64,000 nt of DNA from Sphingobacterium faecium (lineage in GTDB: Bacteria > Bacteroidota > Bacteroidia > Sphingobacteriales > Sphingobacteriaceae): NCBI RefSeq assembly GCF_003054045.1, contig NZ_QBKH01000001.1:496001-560000 (forward strand), written 5' to 3'. The notes beneath the pieces are model-generated. The model made no database searches. It had not been told where the DNA came from and saw nothing but the letters and a program-made list of their open reading frames with translations. A program made the position numbers and the translations under genes. Within the stretch, counting starts at the first letter, position 1. The number at the start of each line of letters is the position of its first letter. This document shows, piece after piece, positions 34,616 to 45,587 of the stretch.

Positions 34616-37504
34616 TTATTTTGTTAAGATATTATCAAAGGTGATAGCCATGTAGTATAAAGCTCCAAGTGTTGGACCACCTGCATATTGAATGTAATGA
34701 TTATTCAGTATATTACTTCCGCCAAGTTTTATTGTCGATTTTGACATTTTGTAACTCACCTGAGCATCAATATTATGATATGCAGACACACGTGCATTTA
34801 CAAGTGGACTTTCCCAATTAAACGCATCTTGCCATTTCCAGACGACATTAAATCCAAAGTTTGGAAGTATCTGTCTATTTCCAAACGAAAGGTTTGACGC
34901 CCATTTTGGCGTATTAAATCCTGTAACAAAAAGATCAGAATCTTTATTTTTTGTGATGTCACTATAGTTGATATTCCCAGCTACTGTATAATTTCCGCTG
35001 AAATTGTACGTAATCCCTAAAGAACTACCGTAATTGTTATAACTATTTTTTGCATTCGTATAGACGCGGTAACGCGTTTGTTTGGATCTATTGCTAGCTA
35101 GCATATCCAATACAGATGCGTCTGTGTTTATTTTATCGGTAGCGGGAACAGCAACTTCTACTTGTCCCAAAAATCCATTGTACACATTGCTGTAGAGATC
35201 CCAATCAATTGCTAATTTATTTTGAAGAAGGACTGCTTTATAGCCAATTTCAAAAGATTTAATACTTTCAGGTTCTGTTGCTTTTAGATTTGTGACCGTC
35301 AGTAGACCTCTGTTCTTAAGCGCTGCATCATTGGATGTTAATCCAGTGGCAACATCTTTATTTACTGCTGCATTGAATGTGTTAACAGACTGCAATGTAT
35401 ATGAATTGTCTAAATATCCAAGACCCTCATTGATATAGGAAAGGCCACCTACCCGACGTACATTCCCATTATTGACAAATGATAACGCTTCGAAAAGTGC
35501 AGGAAAACGGTATCCATTTTGGAATGATGCACGTAGATTGTGTTTTTCTTTTAGTGTATATACCGCTGCGATTCTGGGATTTATTTTAGCTGAAAATTCA
35601 GGATTATAATCGACTCGTAATGATCCAAAAAGTTTTAATTTTTCATCTAATAATGATTTGGTAATCTGTCCAAAGCCACCAAATTTTTTATAATACACAT
35701 GATCTCCGAAAGAGCCATTTGCTAAGGGTTGGCTACGTTCTGCAATTGGTCTTTTAAAATCAACAAAGTTATTTCCATCTGGAAGGACTTCATATACAGT
35801 TGCATCGCCACCGATAAGCAGGTTGAATATGTTGATGTGCCTACTTAAATCCCATTGAGCATTAGCATGATAAGTTCGACTCATTTGCTTCAACTGAGCA
35901 CCACCCGTTGCGGTTCCGGTAGCCACTCCGGCGTTTAGGTGATCCCAATTGTTGATTTGTGTAATGGTATTTTTCAAATCCGCAAAATCTTTTGTACCTG
36001 GTTCTACGCGACCATTATCAGCAAGTTTTCTCGCATTTTGTAGCGCTTCGGTTAGTGAAGTACCCGAATTTAATTGTGTCTGTAATGAATTTTTAAACAA
36101 GTCACGCCAAGCATTGTTCGATAGATGTGTTAGATCGAGATTATCAGCCAACGGTTTGATGTTATAGGAATCACCTGTATTTTCAGTAGAAACATAAGTT
36201 TTGATGGAGTAGTCATTTCCTTTTAATTCTAATTTATGATTTTGAACTTTCACATTGTCGAGTTGAATTTTGTTTCCACGTTGAAATACGCCATCCATTT
36301 GACCAAATCTATAACTGTATGATAATTCGGCATTTTCGTTTAAACGGTAATGTAGCGCAGCATCAAATTTTAAATTTTCAACTGTAGGCTTTGAAAGATC
36401 TTCCTCTTTATAACCTGTGCGTCTAACAATTAGAGATTGGTTTGCTTTACCATTAATATTCAAACCAGAAAGGGTTACGGCATTATTATTTTCGTCACCA
36501 TAAATATTCCAGCCATCGTAGGCGGAGTTATTATTTCCTGAAAGTTCTGGGAAGCTAGGATTTGCTGTGTTTAGTGTGTTTGGATTTTGATCCTGATAAG
36601 AATTAGAGAGCCAGTCAGTTCCTCTTAAGTAGCTAAGATTGACCTTGAATGCAAATTTATTATTGAAGGATTTGGCAAAACGGACGGCATTTTCAGTGAG
36701 GTTGCTCAATTCTCGGCCAGTACCACCGGTATGATTTAGCCCATTTTTGGAGTACACGCTTAATCCTTCGTACAAAAACGGATTTTTTGTCAATAGATTA
36801 GCCATCCCATTAATGGCATTCATACCATATAGAGCAGAAGAAGCGCCAGGAGTTATTTCAATACTTGCAATGTCCAATTCAGTTGGACCAATAGCATTAC
36901 CTAATGGAACACCTAATGTCGCTGCTTGCATATCAACACCATCAGCCAACTGCACAAATCTAAAGTTATTGGGAATATTGAAACCTCTAGTATTGGGGAT
37001 TTTGAATGTAAGACTTGAAGTAGTCATCTGAACTCCCTTAACATTTTCAAGTGCATCGTAAAAACTAGGAGCTGGTGACTCGCGAATAGCCCTAATATCC
37101 AGTTTTTCAATAGATACAGGAGATTTTAAGATGCTTTCTTGAGTTCTTGAAGCTGTAACAACCACTTCCTTGCCCAATATGGTTTGAGTGAGTAGGGAAA
37201 GATTTAGATTGGATTGAGGTCCAGTGACTTCATAGGTCTTGGTTTCAAAACCAACACCTGATACTTTTAGTGTAAAAGGATATTTTGCTTTTGTATTCAG
37301 TTTGAAATCGCCCTGATTATTTGTAGAAGTACCATTTACGGTTCCTTGAATCGTAATGGTAATACCTGGTAGCGGCTCCTTTGTATTTTCATCAATGATA
37401 TGCCCTGTCAGTTCAATGATGTTAGAACCCTGAGCAAATGATTGGGGTGTTTTAGTAAGTCCAATTATGGCTACAACTGTAAAGGTTAGTAATGTTCTTT
37501 TCAT
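34616..37504 (-). CDS. TonB-dependent receptor with CarboxypepD_reg-like domain
   Basis: A 962-residue protein from the Met at 37504 (MKRTLLTFTVVAIIGLTKTP, a signal peptide ending near FAQ-G); the longer frame adds 11 unlikely residues. Residues about 28-110 are a CarboxypepD_reg-like fold (LTGHIIDENTKEPLPGITIT), about 115-240 the plug (PSFYDALENVKGVQMTTS, ELDIASIEITPGASSALYGM), the rest the beta-barrel, with a C-terminal aromatic-rich end. No SusD gene follows, so this is not a classical SusCD pair; the substrate is unknown. It is transcribed alone; a TATATTTG -7 box lies at 37542-37535. Confidence 0.93.
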   Translation of the reverse strand: MKRTLLTFTVVAIIGLTKTPQSFAQGSNIIELTGHIIDENTKEPLPGITITIQGTVNGTSTNNQGDFKLNTKAKYPFTLKVSGVGFETKTYEVTGPQSNLNLSLLTQTILGKEVVVTASRTQESILKSPVSIEKLDIRAIRESPAPSFYDALENVKGVQMTTSSLTFKIPNTRGFNIPNNFRFVQLADGVDMQAATLGVPLGNAIGPTELDIASIEITPGASSALYGMNAINGMANLLTKNPFLYEGLSVYSKNGLNHTGGTGRELSNLTENAVRFAKSFNNKFAFKVNLSYLRGTDWLSNSYQDQNPNTLNTANPSFPELSGNNNSAYDGWNIYGDENNNAVTLSGLNINGKANQSLIVRRTGYKEEDLSKPTVENLKFDAALHYRLNENAELSYSYRFGQMDGVFQRGNKIQLDNVKVQNHKLELKGNDYSIKTYVSTENTGDSYNIKPLADNLDLTHLSNNAWRDLFKNSLQTQLNSGTSLTEALQNARKLADNGRVEPGTKDFADLKNTITQINNWDHLNAGVATGTATGGAQLKQMSRTYHANAQWDLSRHINIFNLLIGGDATVYEVLPDGNNFVDFKRPIAERSQPLANGSFGDHVYYKKFGGFGQITKSLLDEKLKLFGSLRVDYNPEFSAKINPRIAAVYTLKEKHNLRASFQNGYRFPALFEALSFVNNGNVRRVGGLSYINEGLGYLDNSYTLQSVNTFNAAVNKDVATGLTSNDAALKNRGLLTVTNLKATEPESIKSFEIGYKAVLLQNKLAIDWDLYSNVYNGFLGQVEVAVPATDKINTDASVLDMLASNRSKQTRYRVYTNAKNSYNNYGSSLGITYNFSGNYTVAGNINYSDITKNKDSDLFVTGFNTPKWASNLSFGNRQILPNFGFNVVWKWQDAFNWESPLVNARVSAYHNIDAQVSYKMSKSTIKLGGSNILNNHYIQYAGGPTLGALYYMAITFDNILTK

Positions 37505-38141
37505 ATTTAATATTAAATCTATCGATTTGGTAGACAAATATATTTTTTAGTTTTCATATTATAGAATTTATTTTCAAATAATAGTACTTATGTTATTTTA
37601 ATCGACTGAAAAAGAGTGTGTATCGTTTTGTTTTATTGCACTTGTAGGATCTCTAAAAGAAGTTTTTTATGAGAAAAATATAAATTAATTTAATTTTTCA
37701 TAACTGATATTTTCGATTTGTAGTGGAATAAAATCTAAAAAAGGAGAGTCAGTAAGAATATTTTAGTATTTAATTATTTTGCAAATGTTAGATTCCGTTG
37801 CAATTGAAAGCTAAAGATTGTTATTACAAAAGTGATACTTCTTATCTACAAAAAATTAAAATGTATGATTAGAAAATTTAGATTACTTAAAAGGATCAAT
37901 ACTGCTATAGATAGAGCGAAATATTATTTTTTATTGTTGATCAATACTATTGTAATTTTTGTTTAGTACTAATTAATTTTTAGGGTCTTAGATCATTGTT
38001 ACATTCTTTTTGTTACATGAGATATAATTGATAGCGAAAAACAATCGTTTGCGTTAAGTGAAGTATTATATTTTTTAAATTATTTTTTCTAGAATGATTT
38101 GTCTTTTTTAAATTAGGTTAATACCAATTTAAACATTAAAT
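37505..38141. other. 637-bp AT-rich intergenic stretch
   Basis: It separates the divergent TonB receptor and the metzincin-like lipoprotein. It holds the receptor's -7 box (TATATTTG on the minus strand, 37542-37535). A 33-codon plus-strand frame at 37865-37966 (basic N-terminus, hydrophobic C-terminus) is noted but not called. I recognise no riboswitch. Confidence 0.6.
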
Positions 38142-39737
38142 ATGAAGAATAAATCATTTTACCTATGGTGTAGTTTAATACTACTGACTGTTTTTTCCTG
38201 TAAGGACATTACGCAAGATTTAGCTAACAACGAAGATTCTATGTCTGCCGTCAAGAAGAATCAAGCACTTAATTTGACCAATGAGTGGCGCAATAATCCC
38301 TACAAATTAAATGTCATTTACTTTGTTCCAAATGATGTGGATTCTATTCCAAATTTTAGAAAGCGTTTGAGTAGAATATTACTCGATGCGCAAAACATGT
38401 TTGCAGATAATATGAATCGTGAAGGTTTTGGAAGAAAATCTTTTGGTTTGGACTTGGTCAACGATTCTCTTATCAACGTCATCTACATTGTAGGTAACTT
38501 TGGTAAGGCAACCTATCCTTATGAAGGTGGATCTGGAGCTGTAAAAGCTGAAGTAGATGCTTACTATGCCTTAAATCCTACGGCTAAAAAGAGTGAGCAT
38601 AACTTGATTATTATCCCAACTTATAATACGGATCCGGCTAATCCTGGAGGACCTCCTTTTTATGGAACCGGAACGACTTGTTATGCTTTAGACTATATCA
38701 ATTTAGATGCAAAAAATTTAGGAATAGGTGGTGATATCGGATGGAAAGCAACAGTTTGGATAGGAGGGATGATTCATGAATTGGGGCATGGTCTAAACGC
38801 GAGTCATAATCGTATGAATAAAACTCTGGCACCTACTTTGGGAACGGCTTTAATGGGAAGCGGTAATTCTACTTATGGCATTTCAACAACATCATTGACA
38901 AAAACAACAGCTGCAACCTTTAACAATAGTCAAGTATTTAGTACAGTGACACGTAGTGATTGGTATCAAGCTGCATCTGTGGATATTACTTCACTGTCAT
39001 CATCTTACACCAACAATAGCATTATTGTTTCAGGTAAATTTACGGCAACTAAACCAGTAAAGGATGTTGTTATCTGGCATGATAGAACTCCTTATGGAGG
39101 CAATCAGGATTACGATGCCGTACAGTGGGCAACAAAGGTTATTGGCGTTGATAGTTTTAGATTCGAATGTCCATTAGCTGATTTTTACGATTTAACAAAC
39201 GAGTATCAAATGAGAATTGGCTTTATGCATGAAAATGGAAGCCGTTCGACTTATAGTTACTTATATAGTTTTGTCAATAGCGTTCCTGATTTATCTAAAG
39301 TTGTGGTTCATAATCTGTTGCCTACGACAGGATGGTCGATCATAGCTGCTGATAGTCAAGAAAATGGTGCTCCTGCAAGTAATGTTTTGGATAAAAATAG
39401 AAGTACGATATGGCATACGCCATGGTCTTCTGCACAAACGCCGCAGCCCCATTATTTTTCTGTTAATATGGGAGCTAATCGTTCCGTAAAAGGTCTTGCT
39501 TTCCGCAATCGTGATAATCTGAACGGTGCGATGAAAGATATTAATATCTATTCAAGTACAAATGGTACGACTTGGACATTAGTGAAAACAGCTCAATTGA
39601 TACAGGTGTCAGGTAGCTGGATTAATGTTGATCTTCCTTCTGTATTAAGTACGCGCTATTTAAAGATTGAATCAACTAGCTCTTGGGGAAATTTCTTCTA
39701 CTCTCATTTAGCTGATTTCGGAGTTTATTCAAATTAG
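38142..39737 (+). CDS. metzincin-like zinc metallopeptidase lipoprotein with discoidin domain
   Basis: A 531-residue protein. A lipobox LTVFSC (Cys20) marks an outer-membrane or surface lipoprotein. Residues about 50-290 are a peptidase: zinc motif H212-ELGH216-GLNAS-H222 (HExxHxxxxxH) and a Met-turn candidate at M238 (ALMGSGN). The usual metzincin Gly (HExxHxxGxxH) is replaced by Asn219. Residues about 290-385 look like a beta-sandwich linker. Residues about 395-531 are a discoidin/F5-8 type C domain (NVLDKNRSTIWHTPWSS, VKGLAFRNRDNLNG, RYLKIESTSSW), likely to bind glycans. I infer a surface protease aimed at glycoproteins; the precise family is not named. Confidence 0.82.
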   Translation: MKNKSFYLWCSLILLTVFSCKDITQDLANNEDSMSAVKKNQALNLTNEWRNNPYKLNVIYFVPNDVDSIPNFRKRLSRILLDAQNMFADNMNREGFGRKSFGLDLVNDSLINVIYIVGNFGKATYPYEGGSGAVKAEVDAYYALNPTAKKSEHNLIIIPTYNTDPANPGGPPFYGTGTTCYALDYINLDAKNLGIGGDIGWKATVWIGGMIHELGHGLNASHNRMNKTLAPTLGTALMGSGNSTYGISTTSLTKTTAATFNNSQVFSTVTRSDWYQAASVDITSLSSSYTNNSIIVSGKFTATKPVKDVVIWHDRTPYGGNQDYDAVQWATKVIGVDSFRFECPLADFYDLTNEYQMRIGFMHENGSRSTYSYLYSFVNSVPDLSKVVVHNLLPTTGWSIIAADSQENGAPASNVLDKNRSTIWHTPWSSAQTPQPHYFSVNMGANRSVKGLAFRNRDNLNGAMKDINIYSSTNGTTWTLVKTAQLIQVSGSWINVDLPSVLSTRYLKIESTSSWGNFFYSHLADFGVYSN

Positions 39738-39750
39738 TATGATTGACATA

Positions 39751-39794
39751 AAAAGAGAGAGGTCTTGATTATTTGATCAAGACCTCTCTCTTTT
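39751..39794. terminator. bidirectional terminator with 19-bp perfect stem
   Basis: Arms 39751-39769 and 39776-39794 (AAAAGAGAGAGGTCTTGAT and its complement) are perfect, around loop TATTTG, between convergent genes. Confidence 0.92.
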
Positions 39795-39811
39795 GTAATA
39801 ATCTGGAATAA

Positions 39812-41786
<1,975 letters not shown>

Positions 41787-42152
41787 ATGAAAAAAATTTT
41801 ACTATTATCGTTGTCAGTTATTACACTCACTTCTTGTGCAACACTTTTTACAGGAACTAAGCAGACAGTAACCATTAAAACATTTCCAGAAGGTGCTAAA
41901 GTAGAAGTAGATGGACTTGATAGGGGTATAACTCCTGTAGCGGTTAGGCTTAAGAAAGGTTTTAGTGGACAAACAGTAACGTTAAAGAAAGAGGGGTATG
42001 AATTTAAGATGTTTCAGCCAGAAACTACTTTTAATCCAGTATCTGTCTTAAATTTTATTGGGATAATTGGTTGGGGTGTAGACGCCGCTACTGGTGCAAT
42101 GATGAAATATGATCCTAAGGTATACGAGATAACGCTTGACCCTAAAAAGTAG
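41787..42152 (+). CDS. PEGA-domain lipoprotein
   Basis: A 121-residue protein. A lipobox LTLTSC gives Cys17. Residues about 25-75 form a PEGA-like beta domain (VTIKTFPEGAKVEVDGLDRG, ITPVAVRLKKG), followed by a hydrophobic stretch (FIGIIGWGVDAATGAMMKY) that is a common end of such small lipoproteins. It is probably attached to the outer membrane facing the periplasm. Function unknown. It is followed by a hairpin at 42182. Confidence 0.87.
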   Translation: MKKILLLSLSVITLTSCATLFTGTKQTVTIKTFPEGAKVEVDGLDRGITPVAVRLKKGFSGQTVTLKKEGYEFKMFQPETTFNPVSVLNFIGIIGWGVDAATGAMMKYDPKVYEITLDPKK

Positions 42153-42465
42153 GGATTGTTTAGACTCTTACTGCTTATACATTCCCTGTTGTTTGGATTT
42201 TATTTTTTATTCTTTACAACAGGGAAATTTATTTTAATATAGCTTTACGCTAAACTATTAGCAGTTCTAATTCATAACGTGATACAATTTTTTAAACTTT
42301 TATCTTACATATGACCTATAGGTGTTTGGTTCTAAGAAAAAAAACTCATTTTTTCATTTAATAATTCTTGTTAAATAATGTGAAAACTGATAGCGTGTGG
42401 ATAGATAGATTATGAAATTGATTAAATTGCTCTTTAATTGTTTGAAAAATTAGAAACAGGAAGAT
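42153..42465. other. 313-bp intergenic stretch with one hairpin
   Basis: It contains the hairpin at 42182-42226, otherwise AT-rich sequence without a recognised signal. Confidence 0.6.
42182..42226 (+). terminator. possible terminator after the PEGA gene
   Basis: TTCCCTGTTGT and ACAACAGGGAA pair perfectly (11 bp) across a 23-base T-rich loop. There is only a weak T-rich tail, so it could equally be an attenuating or stabilising hairpin. Confidence 0.5.
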
Positions 42466-42783
42466 ATGAAATGTCCAAATTGTAATGAAACGTTATTGAT
42501 GACAGAGCGTCATCAAGTTGAAATCGATTATTGCCCTATCTGTAGAGGGGTATGGCTGGATAAGGGGGAACTGGATAAGTTAATATCATATGCCGCGGAT
42601 CAAAATAAAGTTTCTGCCCCTGTATACGAAGATCGTTCGATCCGTACAGAACAACATGGCGATAGAGAACGATCTGACTATAGAGACAATTACCGTGGCG
42701 ATCATCATAATGGACAGCATAAAAACCAACAATATCCCAAAAAGAAGAAATCCTTTCTTTCTGATTTCTTCGATTTTGATTAA
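42466..42783 (+). CDS. zf-TFIIB domain protein
   Basis: A 105-residue protein. Residues 3-40 hold the zinc ribbon CPNC...YCPICRGVWLDKGELDKL, the exact pattern of the zf-TFIIB family (CPxC, CPxCxGxWLDxGEL). The remainder is a flexible, very charged tail with many Asp, Arg and His (RSDYRDNYRGDHH), ending in KKKKSFLSDFFDFD. The His-rich tail might add metal binding. Function unknown; the ribbon may bind nucleic acid or a partner protein. It stands alone. Confidence 0.9.
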   Translation: MKCPNCNETLLMTERHQVEIDYCPICRGVWLDKGELDKLISYAADQNKVSAPVYEDRSIRTEQHGDRERSDYRDNYRGDHHNGQHKNQQYPKKKKSFLSDFFDFD

Positions 42784-43137
42784 GGTTTACATGTAAATCT
42801 CTGGATGATATAATTTTTCAAAGTCAAATATATACATGATATCACTGCGCTGATATAAAAAGTAGAATGTTTTGAATTGATAAAATAATCGATATGCAGT
42901 AAACAGCAATAAGGTTTGTTAAAAATCCAATAGGGTCTTTAACAAACCTTATTGTGTATTAGGCTCTTTAGTAGTTATCTATTGGAGTTGTAAAAATTTT
43001 TATTTTATTTTCAATAGCGAATTATATTTTCTTTTGAAGAATATTTAGATGTTGTTATGGTGTCTTAAATTGATCTTAAATATGTTTATTTATTTAATTT
43101 TGTCTTTTATGCATAATATATTGGCTATTGTGAAGAA
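42784..43137. other. intergenic stretch before the second efflux operon
   Basis: It holds the inverted repeat at 42907-42954 and, at its end, the promoter at 43138-43166. A 75-codon frame at 43049-43276 runs through the promoter and into the next gene and is rejected. I see no regulator gene or operator-like palindrome comparable to that of the first efflux operon. Confidence 0.6.
42907..42954. repeat. 17-bp perfect inverted repeat
   Basis: CAATAAGGTTTGTTAAA (42907-42923) and its exact complement (42938-42954) flank a 14-base spacer. There is no T-run, so it is a poor intrinsic terminator; it may still end the zf-TFIIB transcript. Confidence 0.7.
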
Positions 43138-43166
43138 ATTATTTATCAAAATAGTCTCTAAGTTTG
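43138..43166 (+). promoter_or_regulatory. promoter of the second efflux operon
   Basis: TTG (43138-43140), an 18-bp spacer and TAAGTTTG (43159-43166). Because the -7 box covers the TTG codon at 43164, that codon cannot be the start of translation; the ATG at 43212 is. Confidence 0.65.
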
Positions 43167-43211
43167 CAACGCAAAATTTTTATAGATACAAAAGTGATAC
43201 TTATTACCAGA

Positions 43212-44510
43212 ATGGTAAAGCGGATTTTAACAATTGGGTTGTTATCATGTGCTATTTCAGAGTCAAAGGCTTCTGATACTTTAAGAACTTCTTTGGATGA
43301 CATCATCAGTAAAGCATTACTGAATTCCAAACAAATAGAGCAGTCTCATCTGCAAATTGGAGAACGGAATCTAGCTGTCAAACAGCAACAAATGGAATTA
43401 CTTCCTGAGATTTCATTAAGAGGGTCGGCAAGTTATGCAACCAATATGCCGATCTACGATCAAGGTATTTTTAATAAACCTAGCCAGCATGATGTTATCC
43501 ATTATTTATACGATACAGGAGTTGATTTTTATTTAAATCTGTATAATGGGCATAAAGATTTAATGAAAATCGAATCTCGAAAATTGGAACAGGTGCTTGC
43601 TTCAATTGAATGGTCCAATGATAAGGCGCTTATCAAATTAGAGGTGTGTAATCTATTCTTGGAGTTAGAAAGATCTTATATGGATAAAGCCCTTATTGAA
43701 TCGGATATCATAGATCAAAAGGCGCAAATAAAGGAAATTAACGACCTGTATCATTCAGGAGTTGTACTACACAGTGACGTGCTGCGTATGGAACTGGAAC
43801 TTTCCAAACGTGAGATGCTGCTGATTCAGATTGTTCATGACATTCAAGCTCTGAATCAGAAATTAAAATTCATTATTGATGTTGACGCTGAGATTATTCC
43901 GATTCCTCACGATTTTAAGCGTACGGTCGAAAGTTACGATGATGCCTGGTCTTATGCCAAGCATCACGCTTTCAGCCTTCAAAAATCGGAAGAAGAAGTG
44001 AGATTAAAACAACTTGCCATTAAACAATCTCAAGCAAATTACCTTCCTGAATTGTCTCTGACTGGAAATTTTACTTTTGCTAACCCCCAGATATTTCTAT
44101 ATCCCTATAACGATAGTTGGTATCATCTCGGAATTGTTGGTCTTAAATTAAAAATTCCAGTTTCATCCATTTATCGCAATAAACAATTAGTACGAGAGGC
44201 AAAAATTTCTTTGGAGCGAGAGCAAGTGAGACATCATTTGGAAGAGGAAAAGATGCAAAATCAACTGTTACAAGCACACTTGGATTACAAATTAGCCTGT
44301 GTACAGCGGGACGTATGTATGAAAAATGTAGGCCTCGCTACAGAAAATGCACGTATTATAAAAAACAGGTACTTTAAGTCATCGGCTTTGGTAACTGATT
44401 TGCTAGATGCAGATATGGAGCATCTCAAAACCTTATTTGAGCTAGAAACAGCTAAAATAGCCATACAAAAGCACTATTATTTTATTGAATTTTTAAAAGG
44501 TACTATTTAA
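43212..44510 (+). CDS. TolC family outer-membrane efflux protein (second operon)
   Basis: A 432-residue protein from the ATG at 43212 (MVKRILTIGLLSCAISESKA, a signal peptide). Two OEP repeats are present: TSLDDIISKALLNSKQIEQS, MELLPEISLRGSASYA, NDLYHSGVVLHSDVLRMELE and the C-terminal NRYFKSSALVTDLLDADMEH. First gene of a tolC-emrA-MFS operon parallel to the one at 29.8 kb but with no tetR. Its stop overlaps the adaptor's ATG region (adjacent, 0 bp). Confidence 0.92.
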   Translation: MVKRILTIGLLSCAISESKASDTLRTSLDDIISKALLNSKQIEQSHLQIGERNLAVKQQQMELLPEISLRGSASYATNMPIYDQGIFNKPSQHDVIHYLYDTGVDFYLNLYNGHKDLMKIESRKLEQVLASIEWSNDKALIKLEVCNLFLELERSYMDKALIESDIIDQKAQIKEINDLYHSGVVLHSDVLRMELELSKREMLLIQIVHDIQALNQKLKFIIDVDAEIIPIPHDFKRTVESYDDAWSYAKHHAFSLQKSEEEVRLKQLAIKQSQANYLPELSLTGNFTFANPQIFLYPYNDSWYHLGIVGLKLKIPVSSIYRNKQLVREAKISLEREQVRHHLEEEKMQNQLLQAHLDYKLACVQRDVCMKNVGLATENARIIKNRYFKSSALVTDLLDADMEHLKTLFELETAKIAIQKHYYFIEFLKGTI

Positions 44511-45587
44511 ATGAAACCTAAATCTCGTTGGTTTTTAACCGATGCTAATTTGACAACTGTTACGAATTGGCTCGCTGTATTTGTTTTATGTGCACTACTA
44601 TTTTGGGCAGGAAGTACATTATGGATGAGACTGCACTATGTCTATACCAATGATGCGCAAATAACGCGATATATAAATCCCATTATATCTAGAGTAGGAG
44701 GCTATGTCGTTTCAGTAGATTATCACGATCATCAAATGGTAAAGCGTGGTGATACCTTGTTGATTATCGACAACCGTGAATATAAATATGAGGCAGATCA
44801 AGCGAATGCTTCGGTCTACAAAGAACATGCAGAAATGAATGTGCTGAGTAGTCAAAAACAAATTTTGATCGAAGAGCACGAAGCGTTGAAAAAATCTATT
44901 GCAGCCAACGAAGCCCGTGTCAAAAAACAGCAGTTAGAGTTTGATCGCTATCAATATCTATATGAAGAGAGATCGGCTACTGCTCAGCAGCTGGAAGAAG
45001 TGAAAGCTACTTTGGATATCTATAGAAGTGAATTAGCAGCCTTAGAACATAAATTGGAAGCATCACAAGAGCGTGTACACGATGTCGAAGTGCAGAAAAC
45101 AGTGGTTACTGCTGAGAAAAACAGATTATCCGCCGCTGCTGGACGAAAACATTTGGATGTTGGATATACAATTGTCCGTGCTCCTTATGACGGTATGATT
45201 GGTAAACGGAGTATTGAAGAAGGACAAATGATCAATGCTGGTGAAGTATTGGGATTTATTGTAAATACTGAAACTCCAACTTGGGTAACGGCAAATTTTA
45301 AAGAAACACAGTTACGTTATTTACATATTCATGATCAAGTGGAAGTGATCGCTGATGCCTATCCAGGTCGGGTATTTAAGGGTAAAATTATTTCAATATC
45401 ACCAGCAACCGGATCATCTTTCTCTTTACTGCCACCTGATAATGCTACCGGCAATTTTGTGAAAATCGTGCAGCGGGTTCCGGTACGAATTGAACTGGAT
45501 AAAAAACAAGATGAACGGGTATTACGATCGGGAATGAATGTCAATGTATCCATTGCTAAACATCAAAATAGTGAAAGCAATATTTAG
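44511..45587 (+). CDS. EmrA/HlyD-type membrane fusion protein (second operon)
   Basis: A 358-residue adaptor with a single membrane segment (about 19-38, VTNWLAVFVLCALLFWAGST), YTNDAQI, lipoyl halves (VGGYVVSVDYHDHQMVKRGD and APYDGMIGKRSIEEGQMINA) around a coiled hairpin, and the EmrA signature PPDNATGNFVKIVQRVPVRI. Clearly related to the adaptor at 31132 but diverged. The pump gene overlaps its 3' end. Confidence 0.92.
   Translation: MKPKSRWFLTDANLTTVTNWLAVFVLCALLFWAGSTLWMRLHYVYTNDAQITRYINPIISRVGGYVVSVDYHDHQMVKRGDTLLIIDNREYKYEADQANASVYKEHAEMNVLSSQKQILIEEHEALKKSIAANEARVKKQQLEFDRYQYLYEERSATAQQLEEVKATLDIYRSELAALEHKLEASQERVHDVEVQKTVVTAEKNRLSAAAGRKHLDVGYTIVRAPYDGMIGKRSIEEGQMINAGEVLGFIVNTETPTWVTANFKETQLRYLHIHDQVEVIADAYPGRVFKGKIISISPATGSSFSLLPPDNATGNFVKIVQRVPVRIELDKKQDERVLRSGMNVNVSIAKHQNSESNI

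Noticed and set aside
34616..37504. SusC/SusD polysaccharide utilisation locus
   Set aside because: Neither TonB receptor in the window is followed by a SusD gene, and no glycoside hydrolases or ECF/anti-sigma genes are adjacent.
43164..43211. TTG start giving a 448-residue TolC
   Set aside because: The TTG is part of the -7 box TAAGTTTG and the extra 16 residues precede a proper signal peptide at the ATG at 43212.
43049..43276. 75-codon plus-strand frame before the second tolC
   Set aside because: It runs through a well-formed promoter and into the tolC coding region in another frame.
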